The notes under the pieces: model-generated
Database searches by the model: none
Told to the model about the DNA's origin: nothing
The model's input: the letters and a program-made list of their open reading frames with translations, nothing else
Shown here: piece after piece, positions 18,034 through 26,381 of the stretch
Numbering within the stretch: position 1 is the stretch's first letter
How the letters are laid out: each line of letters starts with the position of its first letter
Translations under genes and position numbers: made by a program
Assembly: GCA_027483705.1 (NCBI GenBank)
Contig: JAIXTY010000175.1
Span: 1 to 33,648, forward strand
Source of the DNA: Rubrivivax sp.
GTDB lineage: Bacteria; Pseudomonadota; Gammaproteobacteria; Burkholderiales; Burkholderiaceae_C
Length of the DNA: 33,648 nucleotides
Reading direction: 5' to 3'

Positions 18034-19269
18034 TCAGCTGGCGGGATCCTGCGGCCAGGTGTTGCTCTCGATCAGGGTCGCCGTGTCCTCGTCGGGGCAG
18101 CTGTAGGCCGAGCTGCCGTCGCCGGCGCTGATGACGAGGAAGTTCTTGTTGAGCTGCGGGCCGTTCACGCGCAGGAAGCTGTAGGGGTTGCGCGCGTTGT
18201 AGTCACTGAAGGACTCGCCGGCCGCCGTCACTTCGCTGGCGGCCGTGAACTGCCGCTCGTCGGGCGTGTAGCGGCAGACCTTGTACTTGTCCGGCTCGTC
18301 GTCCGACAGCGACGATGCCAGCGAGATGCCACCGAAACGCACCCGGCCCGACCACACCCGCTGGCCCGGGGCACCCGGGTCGAGCAGGGTCGTCGGCAGG
18401 GCGCAGAAGTACTCGAGGCGGGTGGTGCCGGCCAGCGCCGTGGTGCAGGTGATGGCACTGCCACTGGGCAGGTAGCCGGAGGGCCGCTCCACCTGGACCG
18501 TCACCGACAGCGCCAGGTCGCTGGGGTTCTCGGCCTCGGTCGCCGTCGGTTCGCCACCCGTGGCGAAGGCGATCCGGCCGGTGAGCAGCCACCGGTTGGC
18601 CGTCGCGCAGGAGCTGGGGCTCACCGACGTGCAGATGCGCGTGATCAGGCCGCTGCTGTTGCTGAAGATCCAGCTCACGCCCGGCGAGGCGCCCGGCGGC
18701 GTGAACCGGCTCGTGCCGTCACCCAGGTCGACCGCGCCACGCGGAACGGCCACGTTGCGCCCCTGTGGCAGCTGCATCGCCGCGCGGTCGGTGCGCATGG
18801 CGTGCAGCGCGGCCAGGTCGGGCGGGATGCCGGCGACCATCGTGCTGAGCTCGACGAACTGGTTCGGCGTGGCCGCGTCCGAAGCCCGGCGGTCGGCCCA
18901 CCTGACGCGCACCTGCACGTGGCGCAGCAGCGGGTCGTCGGCGGTGGGGGTTGCCACCAGCGTCTCGCGGAAGAAGGTGGTGTTCACCGCCGACGCCGCG
19001 ACCGAGGCCGCCGCGACCGGCGCGATGGCCTGGAACGACTGCTGCGAGCCCGTGATGTCGGCCGTGAGCAGCACGCTGAAGTTGCGCACGCGCTCGATCT
19101 CTTCCTGCGCCAGGCGCACCGCCTCGGCCCGCTGCCGGGAGAGGTCGGCGTTGGAGCGCAGGTTGGTCTGCATGCCGACGACGCCCAGCATGCCGAAGGC
19201 CATCACGGCCAGGGCCACGAGTGCCTCGATCAGCGAGACGCCGGCCTGGCGACCCGGGCGGCAGGGCAT
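18034..19269 (-). CDS. pilV: Minor type IV pilin PilV-like, unusually long
   Basis: This is a 411-residue pilin-like protein with the prepilin signal QAGVSLIEALVALAVMAFGMLG: cleavage by PilD would follow the Gly, leaving Val as +1 and Glu at +5. The N-terminal helix and GMQTNLRSNADLSRQRAEAVRLAQEEIERVRNF are typical of PilV, but PilV is normally about 150-220 residues. The extra C-terminal part holds scattered Cys residues (CTTAL, FCALP, CRYTP, YSCPD), perhaps disulfides. The ATG at 19269 is chosen; a GTG at 19275 overlapping the pilX stop is an alternative. It is the last pilin gene before ribD. Confidence 0.83.
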   Translation of the reverse strand: MPCRPGRQAGVSLIEALVALAVMAFGMLGVVGMQTNLRSNADLSRQRAEAVRLAQEEIERVRNFSVLLTADITGSQQSFQAIAPVAAASVAASAVNTTFFRETLVATPTADDPLLRHVQVRVRWADRRASDAATPNQFVELSTMVAGIPPDLAALHAMRTDRAAMQLPQGRNVAVPRGAVDLGDGTSRFTPPGASPGVSWIFSNSSGLITRICTSVSPSSCATANRWLLTGRIAFATGGEPTATEAENPSDLALSVTVQVERPSGYLPSGSAITCTTALAGTTRLEYFCALPTTLLDPGAPGQRVWSGRVRFGGISLASSLSDDEPDKYKVCRYTPDERQFTAASEVTAAGESFSDYNARNPYSFLRVNGPQLNKNFLVISAGDGSSAYSCPDEDTATLIESNTWPQDPAS

Positions 19270-19271
19270 GG

Positions 19272-20600
19272 TCACGGCATGCTCCAGTCGCGCCAGGAGC
19301 CCGACACGCGCGAGAAGTTGCCGACGCCGGTGCGCACCGCGGCGAGCACCGTGCCGTTGTACTCGATCGACGTGGTGACGGTGCCGGTGACGGCGCCGTC
19401 GACGACGATTGCCCCGTTGATACGGCCGGCGCCGGAGGTCACCCAGCCCGTCGTCGGATCGGCCGGCCGCAGCAGCAGCAAGCCATGGATCGTGACGCTC
19501 GGGGTCGAGAACGTGAGGCTGCCGTTGATCACCATCAGCACGGGGGCCGTGGCGCTGCCGATGTCGCCGCTGCTGTCCACGCTGAGGTCGCCATTGATCC
19601 ACAGCGGCCGCCGCGGATTGGCTTCGATGGCGTCACGCACCTGGGCTGCGTCGCAGCCGCCGATGCCGCAGTTGAGCGTCACGACCGCCGGCTGCTGGAT
19701 CCAGCGCTGTGGCGGCAACAGCATCATCGAGGCGAAGAAGCGCTCGGACACCGAGAAGGGTGCCAGAGCCGGCAGGTCCATCGTGGTGTCGTCGGGGATC
19801 GTGGAGCCGCCGAGCGCATTGCCGGCGATCGTGGTCAGCGACAGCCCTGGATCGATGGTGCCGCTGGCGTGCACGGTAATGCCGCCGTCGGCGACCCGGA
19901 CGTTGCTGACCGCCAGCGTCGACACACTGACGTCGCCTCGCGCCGTCAGCGCGGCGCGCGGCATCACCATGCTGCGGCCGCTGATCAGGGCGATGGCCCC
20001 GACGATCGACCGGCCCTCGTTGGGCACGCTCGCGCCGGTCAGGCCCAGGCAGTTGTTGTCCAGCCGGGTGCAGCCGACCACATCGATGCGGATCAGGCCC
20101 GGCTGGTTGGTGGTCGCGATGGCCCGGAAGCGCACGCGGAAGGCCGGTGCGATCTGGTTGCCCGAAGGCCCGGCGAGCGTGGGGTCGCCGTCTTCGGGGC
20201 ACGAGCACTGCCAGCGCCCCGACGCCTGGTCGAACACGCAGGTCGGCGTCAGCTGCGTGCCGCCGGACTGCAGACGGGCCGACACGATGCCGGTGCTGGT
20301 GTTGAACGCGAGGTAGCGGTCGCGGAAGCTGGTGTCGGTGAGGTCGGTGCTGGCTTCGCAGGCGTCGTTGATGCGGCCGCCGTTGAGCATCATCAGCGCC
20401 CACTCCAGGCCGGCATCGGCCGCCTCCAGCGACTGCGTCGAACGGTACTGGTTGATGCCCGTGCGCTGCTCGAAGATCATGTTGCGGCTGGTGTAGGCCG
20501 CGACCATCGAGACGATGAAGAACAGCACCATCACGACGACCAGCGTCGCGGCACCCTTCTGGCCCGGCTTCAGGCCAGACATCCGGCGCAGGGCGCTCAT
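19272..20600 (-). CDS. pilX: PilX-like pilus assembly protein, unusually long
   Basis: This 442-residue protein has a PilX N-terminal segment GAATLVVVMVLFFIVSMVAAYTSRNMIFEQRTGINQYRSTQSLEAADAGLEWA. As usual for PilX, the Glu+5 of classical pilins is absent. The long C-terminal part (about 150-442) is rich in short beta-type repeats (for example LTARGDVSVSTLAVSNVRVADGGITV and INGDLSVDSSGDIG), which suggests a beta-solenoid. It is much longer than the roughly 170-200 residues usual for PilX. The ATG overlaps the pilW stop (ATGA, 20597-20600). It probably belongs to the pilus-tip priming complex; the function of the extra part is unknown. Confidence 0.8.
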   Translation of the reverse strand: MSALRRMSGLKPGQKGAATLVVVMVLFFIVSMVAAYTSRNMIFEQRTGINQYRSTQSLEAADAGLEWALMMLNGGRINDACEASTDLTDTSFRDRYLAFNTSTGIVSARLQSGGTQLTPTCVFDQASGRWQCSCPEDGDPTLAGPSGNQIAPAFRVRFRAIATTNQPGLIRIDVVGCTRLDNNCLGLTGASVPNEGRSIVGAIALISGRSMVMPRAALTARGDVSVSTLAVSNVRVADGGITVHASGTIDPGLSLTTIAGNALGGSTIPDDTTMDLPALAPFSVSERFFASMMLLPPQRWIQQPAVVTLNCGIGGCDAAQVRDAIEANPRRPLWINGDLSVDSSGDIGSATAPVLMVINGSLTFSTPSVTIHGLLLLRPADPTTGWVTSGAGRINGAIVVDGAVTGTVTTSIEYNGTVLAAVRTGVGNFSRVSGSWRDWSMP

Positions 20601-21325
20601 GGCGGGCACACCGCGGCGAGCGTCACGTCGGCGGTGTGGGTGAAGAACTGCAGGTGCTCGTTGCGCAGCCGCACGCGCGAGCGGTGCGAGCGTTCGACGT
20701 CGGGCAGGGCGCGCGAACGGGCGTTGATGGTGATCTCCAGCGTGCGCACGTTCAGCGTCGGCCAGCAGTTGGAGGTCGTGTCGGGGCAGGGCTTGTTGCA
20801 CGGCACCCGCATCACGGTGTCGTCCAGGCGCTCGACCTGGAAGCCAGTGACCTCGATCGTGCCGGGGTCGGTGAGGTCCTGCCAGCCACCGGCCCGCAGC
20901 CGTGTCTCGATCACGCCACGAGCGGTGTCGAGCCTGAAGCCGAACGGGCCGTCGGTACCCGGGCCGGTGGGGTAGTAGTTGAACGAGACCTCGTCGTCGC
21001 CCGTGCCGCTGGCCGGCGTGAGCACGGCCGAGTGCATGTTCGCGGGCGGATCCGTGATCGTTCCGGACAACCAGATGCGCGGCGCCAGGAAGGTGTCGGA
21101 TCCGATCGAGCCGGCGCGCCGCAACTCACGGCTGATGATGTCCGCCGTCGAGCGAAGATCCTGCTGAACTTGCGTCTCGGCGATCAGCCGGCGGTTCTCG
21201 ACGATCTGGCCACTGAGCAGCACGCTTGCGCCGGCCACGATGATCAGGCCGATGGCGATACCCACCATCAGCTCCACGATCGACAGGCCACGCTGACGGC
21301 GCGGGCTGCTGCGGGGCCTCGTCAT
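20597..21325 (-). CDS. pilW: Minor type IV pilin PilW
   Basis: This is a 242-residue PilW. The prepilin signal RQRGLSIVELMVGIAIGLIIVAGASVLLSGQ has Gly before the cut site and Glu+5. The following region (TQVQQDLRSTADIISRELRRAGSIG) is typical of PilW. Two Cys clusters (CNKPCPD and NCW) and a C-terminal VCPP may form disulfides. The ATG at 21325 overlaps the upstream pilin stop (ATGA); an ATG nine bases upstream (21334) is the alternative. Confidence 0.87.
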   Translation of the reverse strand: MTRPRSSPRRQRGLSIVELMVGIAIGLIIVAGASVLLSGQIVENRRLIAETQVQQDLRSTADIISRELRRAGSIGSDTFLAPRIWLSGTITDPPANMHSAVLTPASGTGDDEVSFNYYPTGPGTDGPFGFRLDTARGVIETRLRAGGWQDLTDPGTIEVTGFQVERLDDTVMRVPCNKPCPDTTSNCWPTLNVRTLEITINARSRALPDVERSHRSRVRLRNEHLQFFTHTADVTLAAVCPP

Positions 21326-22011
21326 GGCGCGCATGTCGTCCCGCCCATGACCGACGACGACGGCGAGCACAAGTTGGCCCGACCGGAGCCGTTGACGACC
21401 GCCCGCATCGTGCGCGGCTCGTCGGCGCTGGAGTTGATCTGGAAGCCCGTGACCGACAGGATGGCCTCGTCGAGCGGCGTGAAGCGCAGGCCGCCGGTGC
21501 GCGGATCGAAGGTGAGCGTGTCGGGTTGACCTGAAGCCACGCGCACGTTCACGTCCGTCGTGTTCGGCACGACGACGGTGCGCACCTCGGTGGTCTGGGT
21601 CGGGTACGCGGCGCAGCGCGAGCCTTCGGCGGCCAGACAGTCGCAGGTGACGGCGTTGAAGGTCGCCGGGTCGGGCCGCGTGAAGATCACGTAGCACGAG
21701 GCGCCGCTGGCCCCGGTGGTGAACTGGAAGCGGACACCGACGAAGGCGCCCCGGCTCACGGCCTCCGACCGCGCGAACTGCAGGTCGGTGGCAAGCTGCG
21801 CGTGGATGCTGCGAAGCCGCTGCGTGACGATGTAGTCCTTGAAGGAAGGCGCGGCCAGGCCCAGGATGATGACCGTGATGGCCACCACGACCATCAGCTC
21901 CACGAGCGACAGCGCCTGCATGCGCGTGCGGGCGGCCAGGCGGGCCGGGAAGGCGCGGCGCCCGGTCGCGCGCGGGGGCTTGGCGGCTGGCGTGCGGGCC
22001 GGCGTGTCCAT
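21322..22011 (-). CDS. GspH/FimT-type minor pilin with Ala at the prepilin cut site
   Basis: This 229-residue pseudopilin has a long leader of about 33 residues ending in MQALSLVELMVVVAITVIILGLAAPSF. The cut site would be Ala-Leu and not the usual Gly-Leu, while Glu+5 is present. The GspH/FimT body follows (QLATDLQFARSEAVSRGAFVGVRF). Cys residues occur in CYVIF, CDCLAAEGSRCAA and near both ends of the tail. The ATG directly follows the pilE stop (TGAATG). Whether PilD processes it well with Ala at -1 is open. Confidence 0.85.
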   Translation of the reverse strand: MDTPARTPAAKPPRATGRRAFPARLAARTRMQALSLVELMVVVAITVIILGLAAPSFKDYIVTQRLRSIHAQLATDLQFARSEAVSRGAFVGVRFQFTTGASGASCYVIFTRPDPATFNAVTCDCLAAEGSRCAAYPTQTTEVRTVVVPNTTDVNVRVASGQPDTLTFDPRTGGLRFTPLDEAILSVTGFQINSSADEPRTMRAVVNGSGRANLCSPSSSVMGGTTCAP

Positions 22012-22488
22012 TCAGCGCTTCCAGCAGACGTCGGAATCGGTGAACGTGAAGGTGCTGCAGCTCTCGCAGCTGGCGTAGGTGACCTGCGCTGCCACGACAC
22101 GGGCCGCCAGCCGGGCGCAGCGGCCGTCGTTCGCCTGCGACTTGGACGACACGGCCGTCGCCGTGACCACGTACTGCGTGCTGGCCGTCGCGGTTTCGGT
22201 GCTGACCGCCAGCGTGTAGTAGCCGCCCGGCGTGGTGGTGCTGCTCAGGATGCCCAGCGCCCCCAGCGTGTCGGCGTAGTTGGCGTTGTTGCTGCGGAAG
22301 CGCTCCTGCGCCTGCTGCACCGCGCTGACGGCCGTGAAGGCCTCGGTGCGCCGGCTCTTGCGCATCGAGTCCATGAAGCTCGGGAAGGCGACGGCACCGA
22401 GGATGGCCAGGATCGCGATCGCGATCATCAGCTCGATGAGCGTGAAGCCTCTCGAGAGCCGGGGTCGGTGCGGGCCGGTACGGTGCAT
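22012..22488 (-). CDS. pilE: Type IV pilin PilE-like
   Basis: This is a 158-residue type IV pilin with the canonical signal LSRGFTLIELMIAIAILAILGAVAFPSFMDSMRKSRRTEA. Cleavage would leave Phe+1, with Glu at +5. The body resembles PilE minor pilins (AVQQAQERFRSNNANYADTLGALG, GYYTLAV). Cys residues include CARL, CESCS and the near-terminal CWKR, which fits a C-terminal disulfide loop. The ATG at 22488 is chosen because it places a short basic leader before the cut site. Confidence 0.9.
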   Translation of the reverse strand: MHRTGPHRPRLSRGFTLIELMIAIAILAILGAVAFPSFMDSMRKSRRTEAFTAVSAVQQAQERFRSNNANYADTLGALGILSSTTTPGGYYTLAVSTETATASTQYVVTATAVSSKSQANDGRCARLAARVVAAQVTYASCESCSTFTFTDSDVCWKR

Positions 22489-22525
22489 GGCGCGATTCTG
22501 GTGCCGTCGGGGGCAGGCGCCCAGC

Positions 22526-22564
22526 CGCCGATGGCCGTTCGTCGGCGCGCCGATGCCGTTCGTC
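22526..22564. repeat. Short direct repeat upstream of pilE
   Basis: CGCCGATGGCCGTTCGTC (22526-22543) and CGCCGATGCCGTTCGTC (22548-22564) are almost identical copies, differing by one base. The repeat lies in the 115-base spacer between the first fimT-like gene and pilE. I see no clear promoter there. Confidence 0.5.
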
Positions 22565-22603
22565 TGCCGGCCCCTCAAGTCTGGGGTGGTCCTGACCGCA
22601 GCG

Positions 22604-23137
22604 TCAGCAGCGGGCGTGCCCGGCCACGAGGCCATCCGGCGAACAGGTGCGCACCCGCCCCATGATGTTGACGACATGGTGGACCGCCTGGCCGTCGGCC
22701 AGGGTCAGACGCAGCGTGCCGGTGGGCGTGACGGTGCCGCGCTCGGCATCGAACAGCATCGATGCCGACGACGTGCTCAGCGCGACCAGGCCATCGCCCG
22801 GCAGCGTGGCCACGCGCAGCGCCGTCGCGCCGGGAGCGCAGCTGGCGCGGCCGGTGCTGTCGCAGCCGCAGCCGCGCGAAGGCCCGGTGTGCACCACGTA
22901 GCAGGCCTGGGTGCTGTTCACGGCCAGCCGCACGGGCAGTGACTGGGCCACGGCCAGGCTGCGCGCATGGCGCAGGTCGGTGGCGAGCTGGGCGGATGCG
23001 GCCTCGAGCGCGCGCCTTTCGCGGGCTGCCTGCCAGCCGGGCAGCAGGCTGCCCACCAGCGTGGAGGTGATGGCCAGCACCACCGTGGCTTCGACCAGGC
23101 TGGTGCCGGACTGGCGGCGGGTGACAAATCGGGTCAT
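22604..23137 (-). CDS. fimT: GspH/FimT-type minor pilin, first gene of the pilin cluster
   Basis: This 177-residue pseudopilin has a prepilin signal QSGTSLVEATVVLAITSTLVGSLLPGW: Gly before the cut and Glu+5 are both present. The GspH/FimT body follows (QLATDLRHARSLAVAQSLPVRLAV). A Cys-rich stretch (CYVVH, GCGCDSTGRASC) and a final HARC tail may form disulfides. It opens the minus-strand pilin run. The 136 bases upstream, to the nrdR stop, hold a -10-like TACAGT (23170-23175) without a good -35. Confidence 0.86.
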   Translation of the reverse strand: MTRFVTRRQSGTSLVEATVVLAITSTLVGSLLPGWQAARERRALEAASAQLATDLRHARSLAVAQSLPVRLAVNSTQACYVVHTGPSRGCGCDSTGRASCAPGATALRVATLPGDGLVALSTSSASMLFDAERGTVTPTGTLRLTLADGQAVHHVVNIMGRVRTCSPDGLVAGHARC

Positions 23138-23249
23138 GGCGGGCTTCCGGCAGGGCTTCGATGAAAGCCACTGTAGAAACCGGCCGGCTCGCCCGCGTCC
23201 CCACCGCGCGGGCCGCGGGAGGGGGTGCGTCGGCAGCCCCCGGCGGGGC

Positions 23250-23263
23250 CCCCCGGCAGGGGG
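23250..23263 (-). terminator. GC-rich hairpin after nrdR (weak terminator candidate)
   Basis: CCCCC (23250-23254) and GGGGG (23259-23263) form a small hairpin just after the nrdR stop, and further G/C runs lie between 23217 and 23250. No T-run follows on the minus strand, so Rho-independent termination is doubtful. Confidence 0.3.
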
Positions 23264-23273
23264 TGGCGCGGGA

Positions 23274-23717
23274 TCAGATGTCCCGGATCAGCTGCCGGAA
23301 CTCGTCCACGTCCTCGAACTGCCGGTACACCGAGGCGAAGCGCACGTAGGCCACCTTGTCGATGCGCTTCAACTCGCGCATCACCAGCTCGCCCAGGCGG
23401 GCGCTGGGCGTCTCGCGGGCGCCGCTGGCCAGCAGCTTGTCCTGGATGCGCTCGATGGCCGCCTCGACCTGCTCCACGCTCACCGGCCGCTTGCGCAGCG
23501 CCAGGCTCATGCTGGCGCGCAGCTTGGCGGGGTCGAACTCCACGCGTGTGCCGTCCTTCTTGACGACGGCCGGCATCTGGATCTCGCTGCGCTCGTAGGT
23601 GGTGAAGCGCTTCTCGCAGTGCAGGCAGCGGCGGCGCCGCCGCACCACGTCGCCCTCGTCGGACTCGCGGGTCTCGACGACCTGCGTGTCCTCGTGGGCG
23701 CAGAAGGGGCAGCGCAC
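23274..23717 (-). CDS. nrdR: Transcriptional repressor NrdR
   Basis: This is a 147-residue NrdR. The N-terminal zinc ribbon has Cys3, Cys6, Cys31 and Cys34. The ATP-cone domain follows ([29 protein letters not shown]) and senses ATP/dATP to repress ribonucleotide reductase genes. The ATG is 10 bases after the glyA stop, so glyA and nrdR are co-transcribed, which is typical of Burkholderiales. No nrd structural gene is in the window. Confidence 0.97.
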   Translation of the reverse strand: MRCPFCAHEDTQVVETRESDEGDVVRRRRRCLHCEKRFTTYERSEIQMPAVVKKDGTRVEFDPAKLRASMSLALRKRPVSVEQVEAAIERIQDKLLASGARETPSARLGELVMRELKRIDKVAYVRFASVYRQFEDVDEFRQLIRDI

Positions 23718-23727
23718 GGCGGGTGCG

Positions 23728-24978
23728 TTATCGGTACACCGGGAAGTCGCGCGTCAGCGCGGCGACCTTGGCGCGCACGGCGGCGATGTTCGCGGCGTCG
23801 TGGGGCTTGTCCAGCACATCGGCGATCAGGTGGGCCGTCTGCCGGGCCTGCTCTTCCTTGAAGCCGCGCGTCGTCATGGCCGGCGTGCCCAGGCGGATGC
23901 CGCTGGTGACCATCGGCTTCTGCGGGTCGTTCGGGATGCCGTTCTTGTTGCAGGTCATGTGGGCCTCGCCGAGGATGGCCTCGGCTTCCTTGCCGGTCAG
24001 GCCCTTGGGGCGCAGGTCGACCAGCATCACGTGGCTCTCGGTGCGGCCGCTCACGATGCGCAGGCCGCGCTCGATGAGCGTCTCGGCCAGCACGCGTGCA
24101 TTGGCGACCACCTGCTGCTGGTAGGCCTTGAAGCCCGGCTGCAGCGCCTCGTGGAAGGCCACGGCCTTGCCGGCGATCACGTGCATCAGGGGGCCGCCCT
24201 GGATGCCGGGAAAGATGGCGCTGTTGATCTTCTTGGCGATGGCCTCGTCGTTCATCAGCACGATGCCGCCGCGCGGGCCGCGCAGGCTCTTGTGCGTGGT
24301 GCTGGTGACGACGTCGGCGTGCGGCACCGGGTTCGGGTAGACGCCCGCGGCGATGAGGCCGGCGTAGTGCGCCATGTCGACCATGAAGTACGCGCCGATG
24401 GCCTTGGCCACGCGGGCGAAACGCTCGAAGTCGATGCGCAGGCTGTAGGCACTGGCGCCGGCGATGATGAGCTTCGGCTTGTGCTCGTCGGCCAGGCGCT
24501 CCATCGCGTCGTAGTCGATGGCCTCGTTCGCATCGAGACCGTAGCTCACGACCTTGAACCACTTGCCACTCATGTTGAGCGGCATGCCGTGCGTGAGGTG
24601 GCCGCCTTCGGCCAGGCTCATGCCCATGATGGTGTCGCCGGGCTGCAGCAGGCCGAAGAACACCGCCTGGTTGGCCTGGCTGCCGGAGTTGGCCTGCACG
24701 TTGGCGTAGCCGGCGCCGAACAGGGCCTTCAGGCGCTCGATGGCCAGCGTCTCGACCACGTCGACGTGCTCGCAGCCGCCGTAGTAGCGCTTGCCGGGGT
24801 AGCCCTCGGCGTACTTGTTGGTGAGCTGCGAGCCCTGCGCAGCCATCACGGCCGGGCTGGTGTAGTTTTCGCTGGCGATGAGCTCGATGTGCTCTTCCTG
24901 GCGGCGGTTCTCGGCCTGCACGGCGGCCCAGACCTCGGGGTCGACGGCGGCCAGGGTGGAGGTGGATCGGTCGAACAT
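23728..24978 (-). CDS. glyA: Serine hydroxymethyltransferase GlyA
   Basis: This is a 416-residue SHMT, which converts serine and tetrahydrofolate to glycine and 5,10-methylene-THF. The PLP lysine is K230 in [14 protein letters not shown], and VDMAHYAG supplies Asp201 and His204. Length and sequence are normal. The ATG at 24978 has GAGGA 6 bases upstream; the frame is open further up but that is the leader. It is preceded by a ZTP riboswitch and followed by nrdR in the same operon. Confidence 0.97.
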   Translation of the reverse strand: MFDRSTSTLAAVDPEVWAAVQAENRRQEEHIELIASENYTSPAVMAAQGSQLTNKYAEGYPGKRYYGGCEHVDVVETLAIERLKALFGAGYANVQANSGSQANQAVFFGLLQPGDTIMGMSLAEGGHLTHGMPLNMSGKWFKVVSYGLDANEAIDYDAMERLADEHKPKLIIAGASAYSLRIDFERFARVAKAIGAYFMVDMAHYAGLIAAGVYPNPVPHADVVTSTTHKSLRGPRGGIVLMNDEAIAKKINSAIFPGIQGGPLMHVIAGKAVAFHEALQPGFKAYQQQVVANARVLAETLIERGLRIVSGRTESHVMLVDLRPKGLTGKEAEAILGEAHMTCNKNGIPNDPQKPMVTSGIRLGTPAMTTRGFKEEQARQTAHLIADVLDKPHDAANIAAVRAKVAALTRDFPVYR

Positions 24979-25051
24979 GGCAGTCCTCTTCGGTGAGAAG
25001 GGCCAACGGGTGCGGGCCGGCGCCATGGGAGGCAGGCACGACACGGCCGAG

Positions 25052-25169
25052 GGCTGCCCAGGCGAACGGCTGACACCGGCGGGCTGAAGTGCCGAAGCGG
25101 CCCGCGGCCTGCGCTTCCCGGTGGTCGTCCACCTCGGGGCCGGGCGGCCCCTATCGCCAGTCGCGCAGG
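25052..25169 (-). promoter_or_regulatory. ZTP (pfl) riboswitch in the glyA leader
   Basis: The leader shows the conserved blocks of the ZTP/pfl RNA in order on the minus strand: GACTGGCG (25155-25162), a perfect GGGGCC-GCCC-GGCCCC hairpin, GGTGGACGACCACCGGGAAG (25114-25133), a variable linker, and GCCGTTCGCCTGGGCAG (25054-25070). This class senses ZTP/ZMP, signals of 10-formyl-THF shortage, and commonly controls glyA, folD and pur genes. It would raise glyA expression when one-carbon units are short. A -10-like TACACT (25175-25180) lies just upstream; I found no good -35. The 74 bases to the ATG form the expression platform. Confidence 0.88.
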
Positions 25170-25217
25170 GCGCCAGTGTAGCGCCCGGGGGGTGTCGGCC
25201 GGGCCCGCAAACGCGCG

Positions 25218-26126
25218 TCAGCGCGCCAGGGCCACGCGCTCGGGCAAGGCGGCCGGCACCGAGGCCGGCGCGGCGGCCGGGCGTGGCCCGGCGGCGGGCA
25301 GCTCGGTCGGGACGACCGTGGCGTCCCTGGGCATGGTGGGCACGACGATCGGAGCGTTGGCCGGCACGTTGCGGCCTTCGGCCACACCGCGCATGTGGGC
25401 CTGCTCGGCCATCACCTTGGCGGCATAGCCACCGTCGCCGTCCAACAGCGCCGCGCCGACGTAGAAGCGCAGGCCCTCGGCCACGCCGCCGGCGCGGGCG
25501 ATGCACTCACGCAGCACCTGAACGCCGACACGCAGGTTGGTGATGGGGTCGAAGGCGGCGTGCGTGCCGCCAAAGGCCTCGTACTTGTCGTCGTGCACCC
25601 GCGTCATCACCTGCATCAGGCCCTGCGCGCCCATCGGGCTCTGCGCAAAGGGGTTGAAGCTGGATTCGACGGCCACGATGGCCAGGATGAGCGTCGGGTC
25701 GAGCCGCGCGCGCTCGCCCAGCGCCCACGCCTCGCGCACCAGCGCGCCCACGGGCTCGGGCGCCACCTTGTAGCGGCGGGCGATCCATTGCGTGAGCGCC
25801 TGCTGGTCGCGGCGCAGGTCCTTGGGGTCCAGCGCCGTGGCGCGCGAGATCGCATCGGGCTCCTCCAGCGCCGTCAGGATGTTGCCGCTGGCCTGGTCGC
25901 GGCGCTCCTGGCGGTCCTGCAGCCACTGCAGCGCAGTCTGCTCGAACTCGTGGCGCAGGTCGGGTCGGCCGGCGCCGAAGGCCACCAGCACGATGGCCAG
26001 CAGGCCGACCACCGCCAGCGTGTTGTGGCTCACCGCCAGCAGGCCGCGGGCAACGTCGCCGGCAAACACCGTGGTCGACCGCGCCGTCGCGCGCCAACCC
26101 TGGCGCAGCATCTCGTGGGCTCGCAT
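25218..26126 (-). CDS. Membrane-anchored lytic transglycosylase (SLT domain)
   Basis: This is a 302-residue peptidoglycan lytic transglycosylase. A membrane helix lies at about residues 29-51, a charged helical region follows, then the SLT domain with catalytic Glu154 in VAVESSFNP and the following GAQGLMQVM. The C-terminal 60 residues are Pro/Ala-rich and disordered. The ATG at 26126 has GGGAGAG (GAG-rich) 8 bases upstream. It stands alone on the minus strand, divergent from ubiD. It probably cleaves peptidoglycan in the periplasm for insertion or remodelling; no partner is visible. The upstream region has a -10-like GATTAT near 26196-26202, not convincing. Confidence 0.88.
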   Translation of the reverse strand: MRAHEMLRQGWRATARSTTVFAGDVARGLLAVSHNTLAVVGLLAIVLVAFGAGRPDLRHEFEQTALQWLQDRQERRDQASGNILTALEEPDAISRATALDPKDLRRDQQALTQWIARRYKVAPEPVGALVREAWALGERARLDPTLILAIVAVESSFNPFAQSPMGAQGLMQVMTRVHDDKYEAFGGTHAAFDPITNLRVGVQVLRECIARAGGVAEGLRFYVGAALLDGDGGYAAKVMAEQAHMRGVAEGRNVPANAPIVVPTMPRDATVVPTELPAAGPRPAAAPASVPAALPERVALAR

Positions 26127-26300
26127 CGTCGACACTCTCCCGTCGTGCCGCGGCCTTGGCCGCGGGCGGCAGCGGCCGCTGGGGCGCGCTGCGGATAATC
26201 GTTCGACGGGGCGCCCATCCAGGCGTTGCATGGGGGCCGGCTGCCCGTCGTCGCAGGGTCCGCGTGGCGGATCGAGGCAGGCGCCTCGGGGAAAACCCTG

Positions 26301-26329
26301 TTGGTCGAAATCGGCGCGGACTCTAACAA
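26301..26329 (+). promoter_or_regulatory. Sigma-70-type promoter candidate for ubiD
   Basis: TTGGTC (26301-26306) and TAACAA (26324-26329) are separated by 17 bases, in a locally AT-richer stretch upstream of ubiD. The start point would be near 26336, leaving a leader of about 45 bases. The rest of the 255-base gap to the divergent transglycosylase gene shows no further feature I can support. Confidence 0.4.
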
Positions 26330-26381
26330 GCGCTAAATACCCGGTCAAGAATATGAAGCGCCAACTACAGAACCTGTGGCT

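Noticed and set aside
17113-20316. A 1067-codon open frame on the plus strand opposite ribD, pilV and pilX
   Set aside because: No recognisable domain, Arg/Ala/Ser-rich composition, and it covers three well-supported genes on the other strand.
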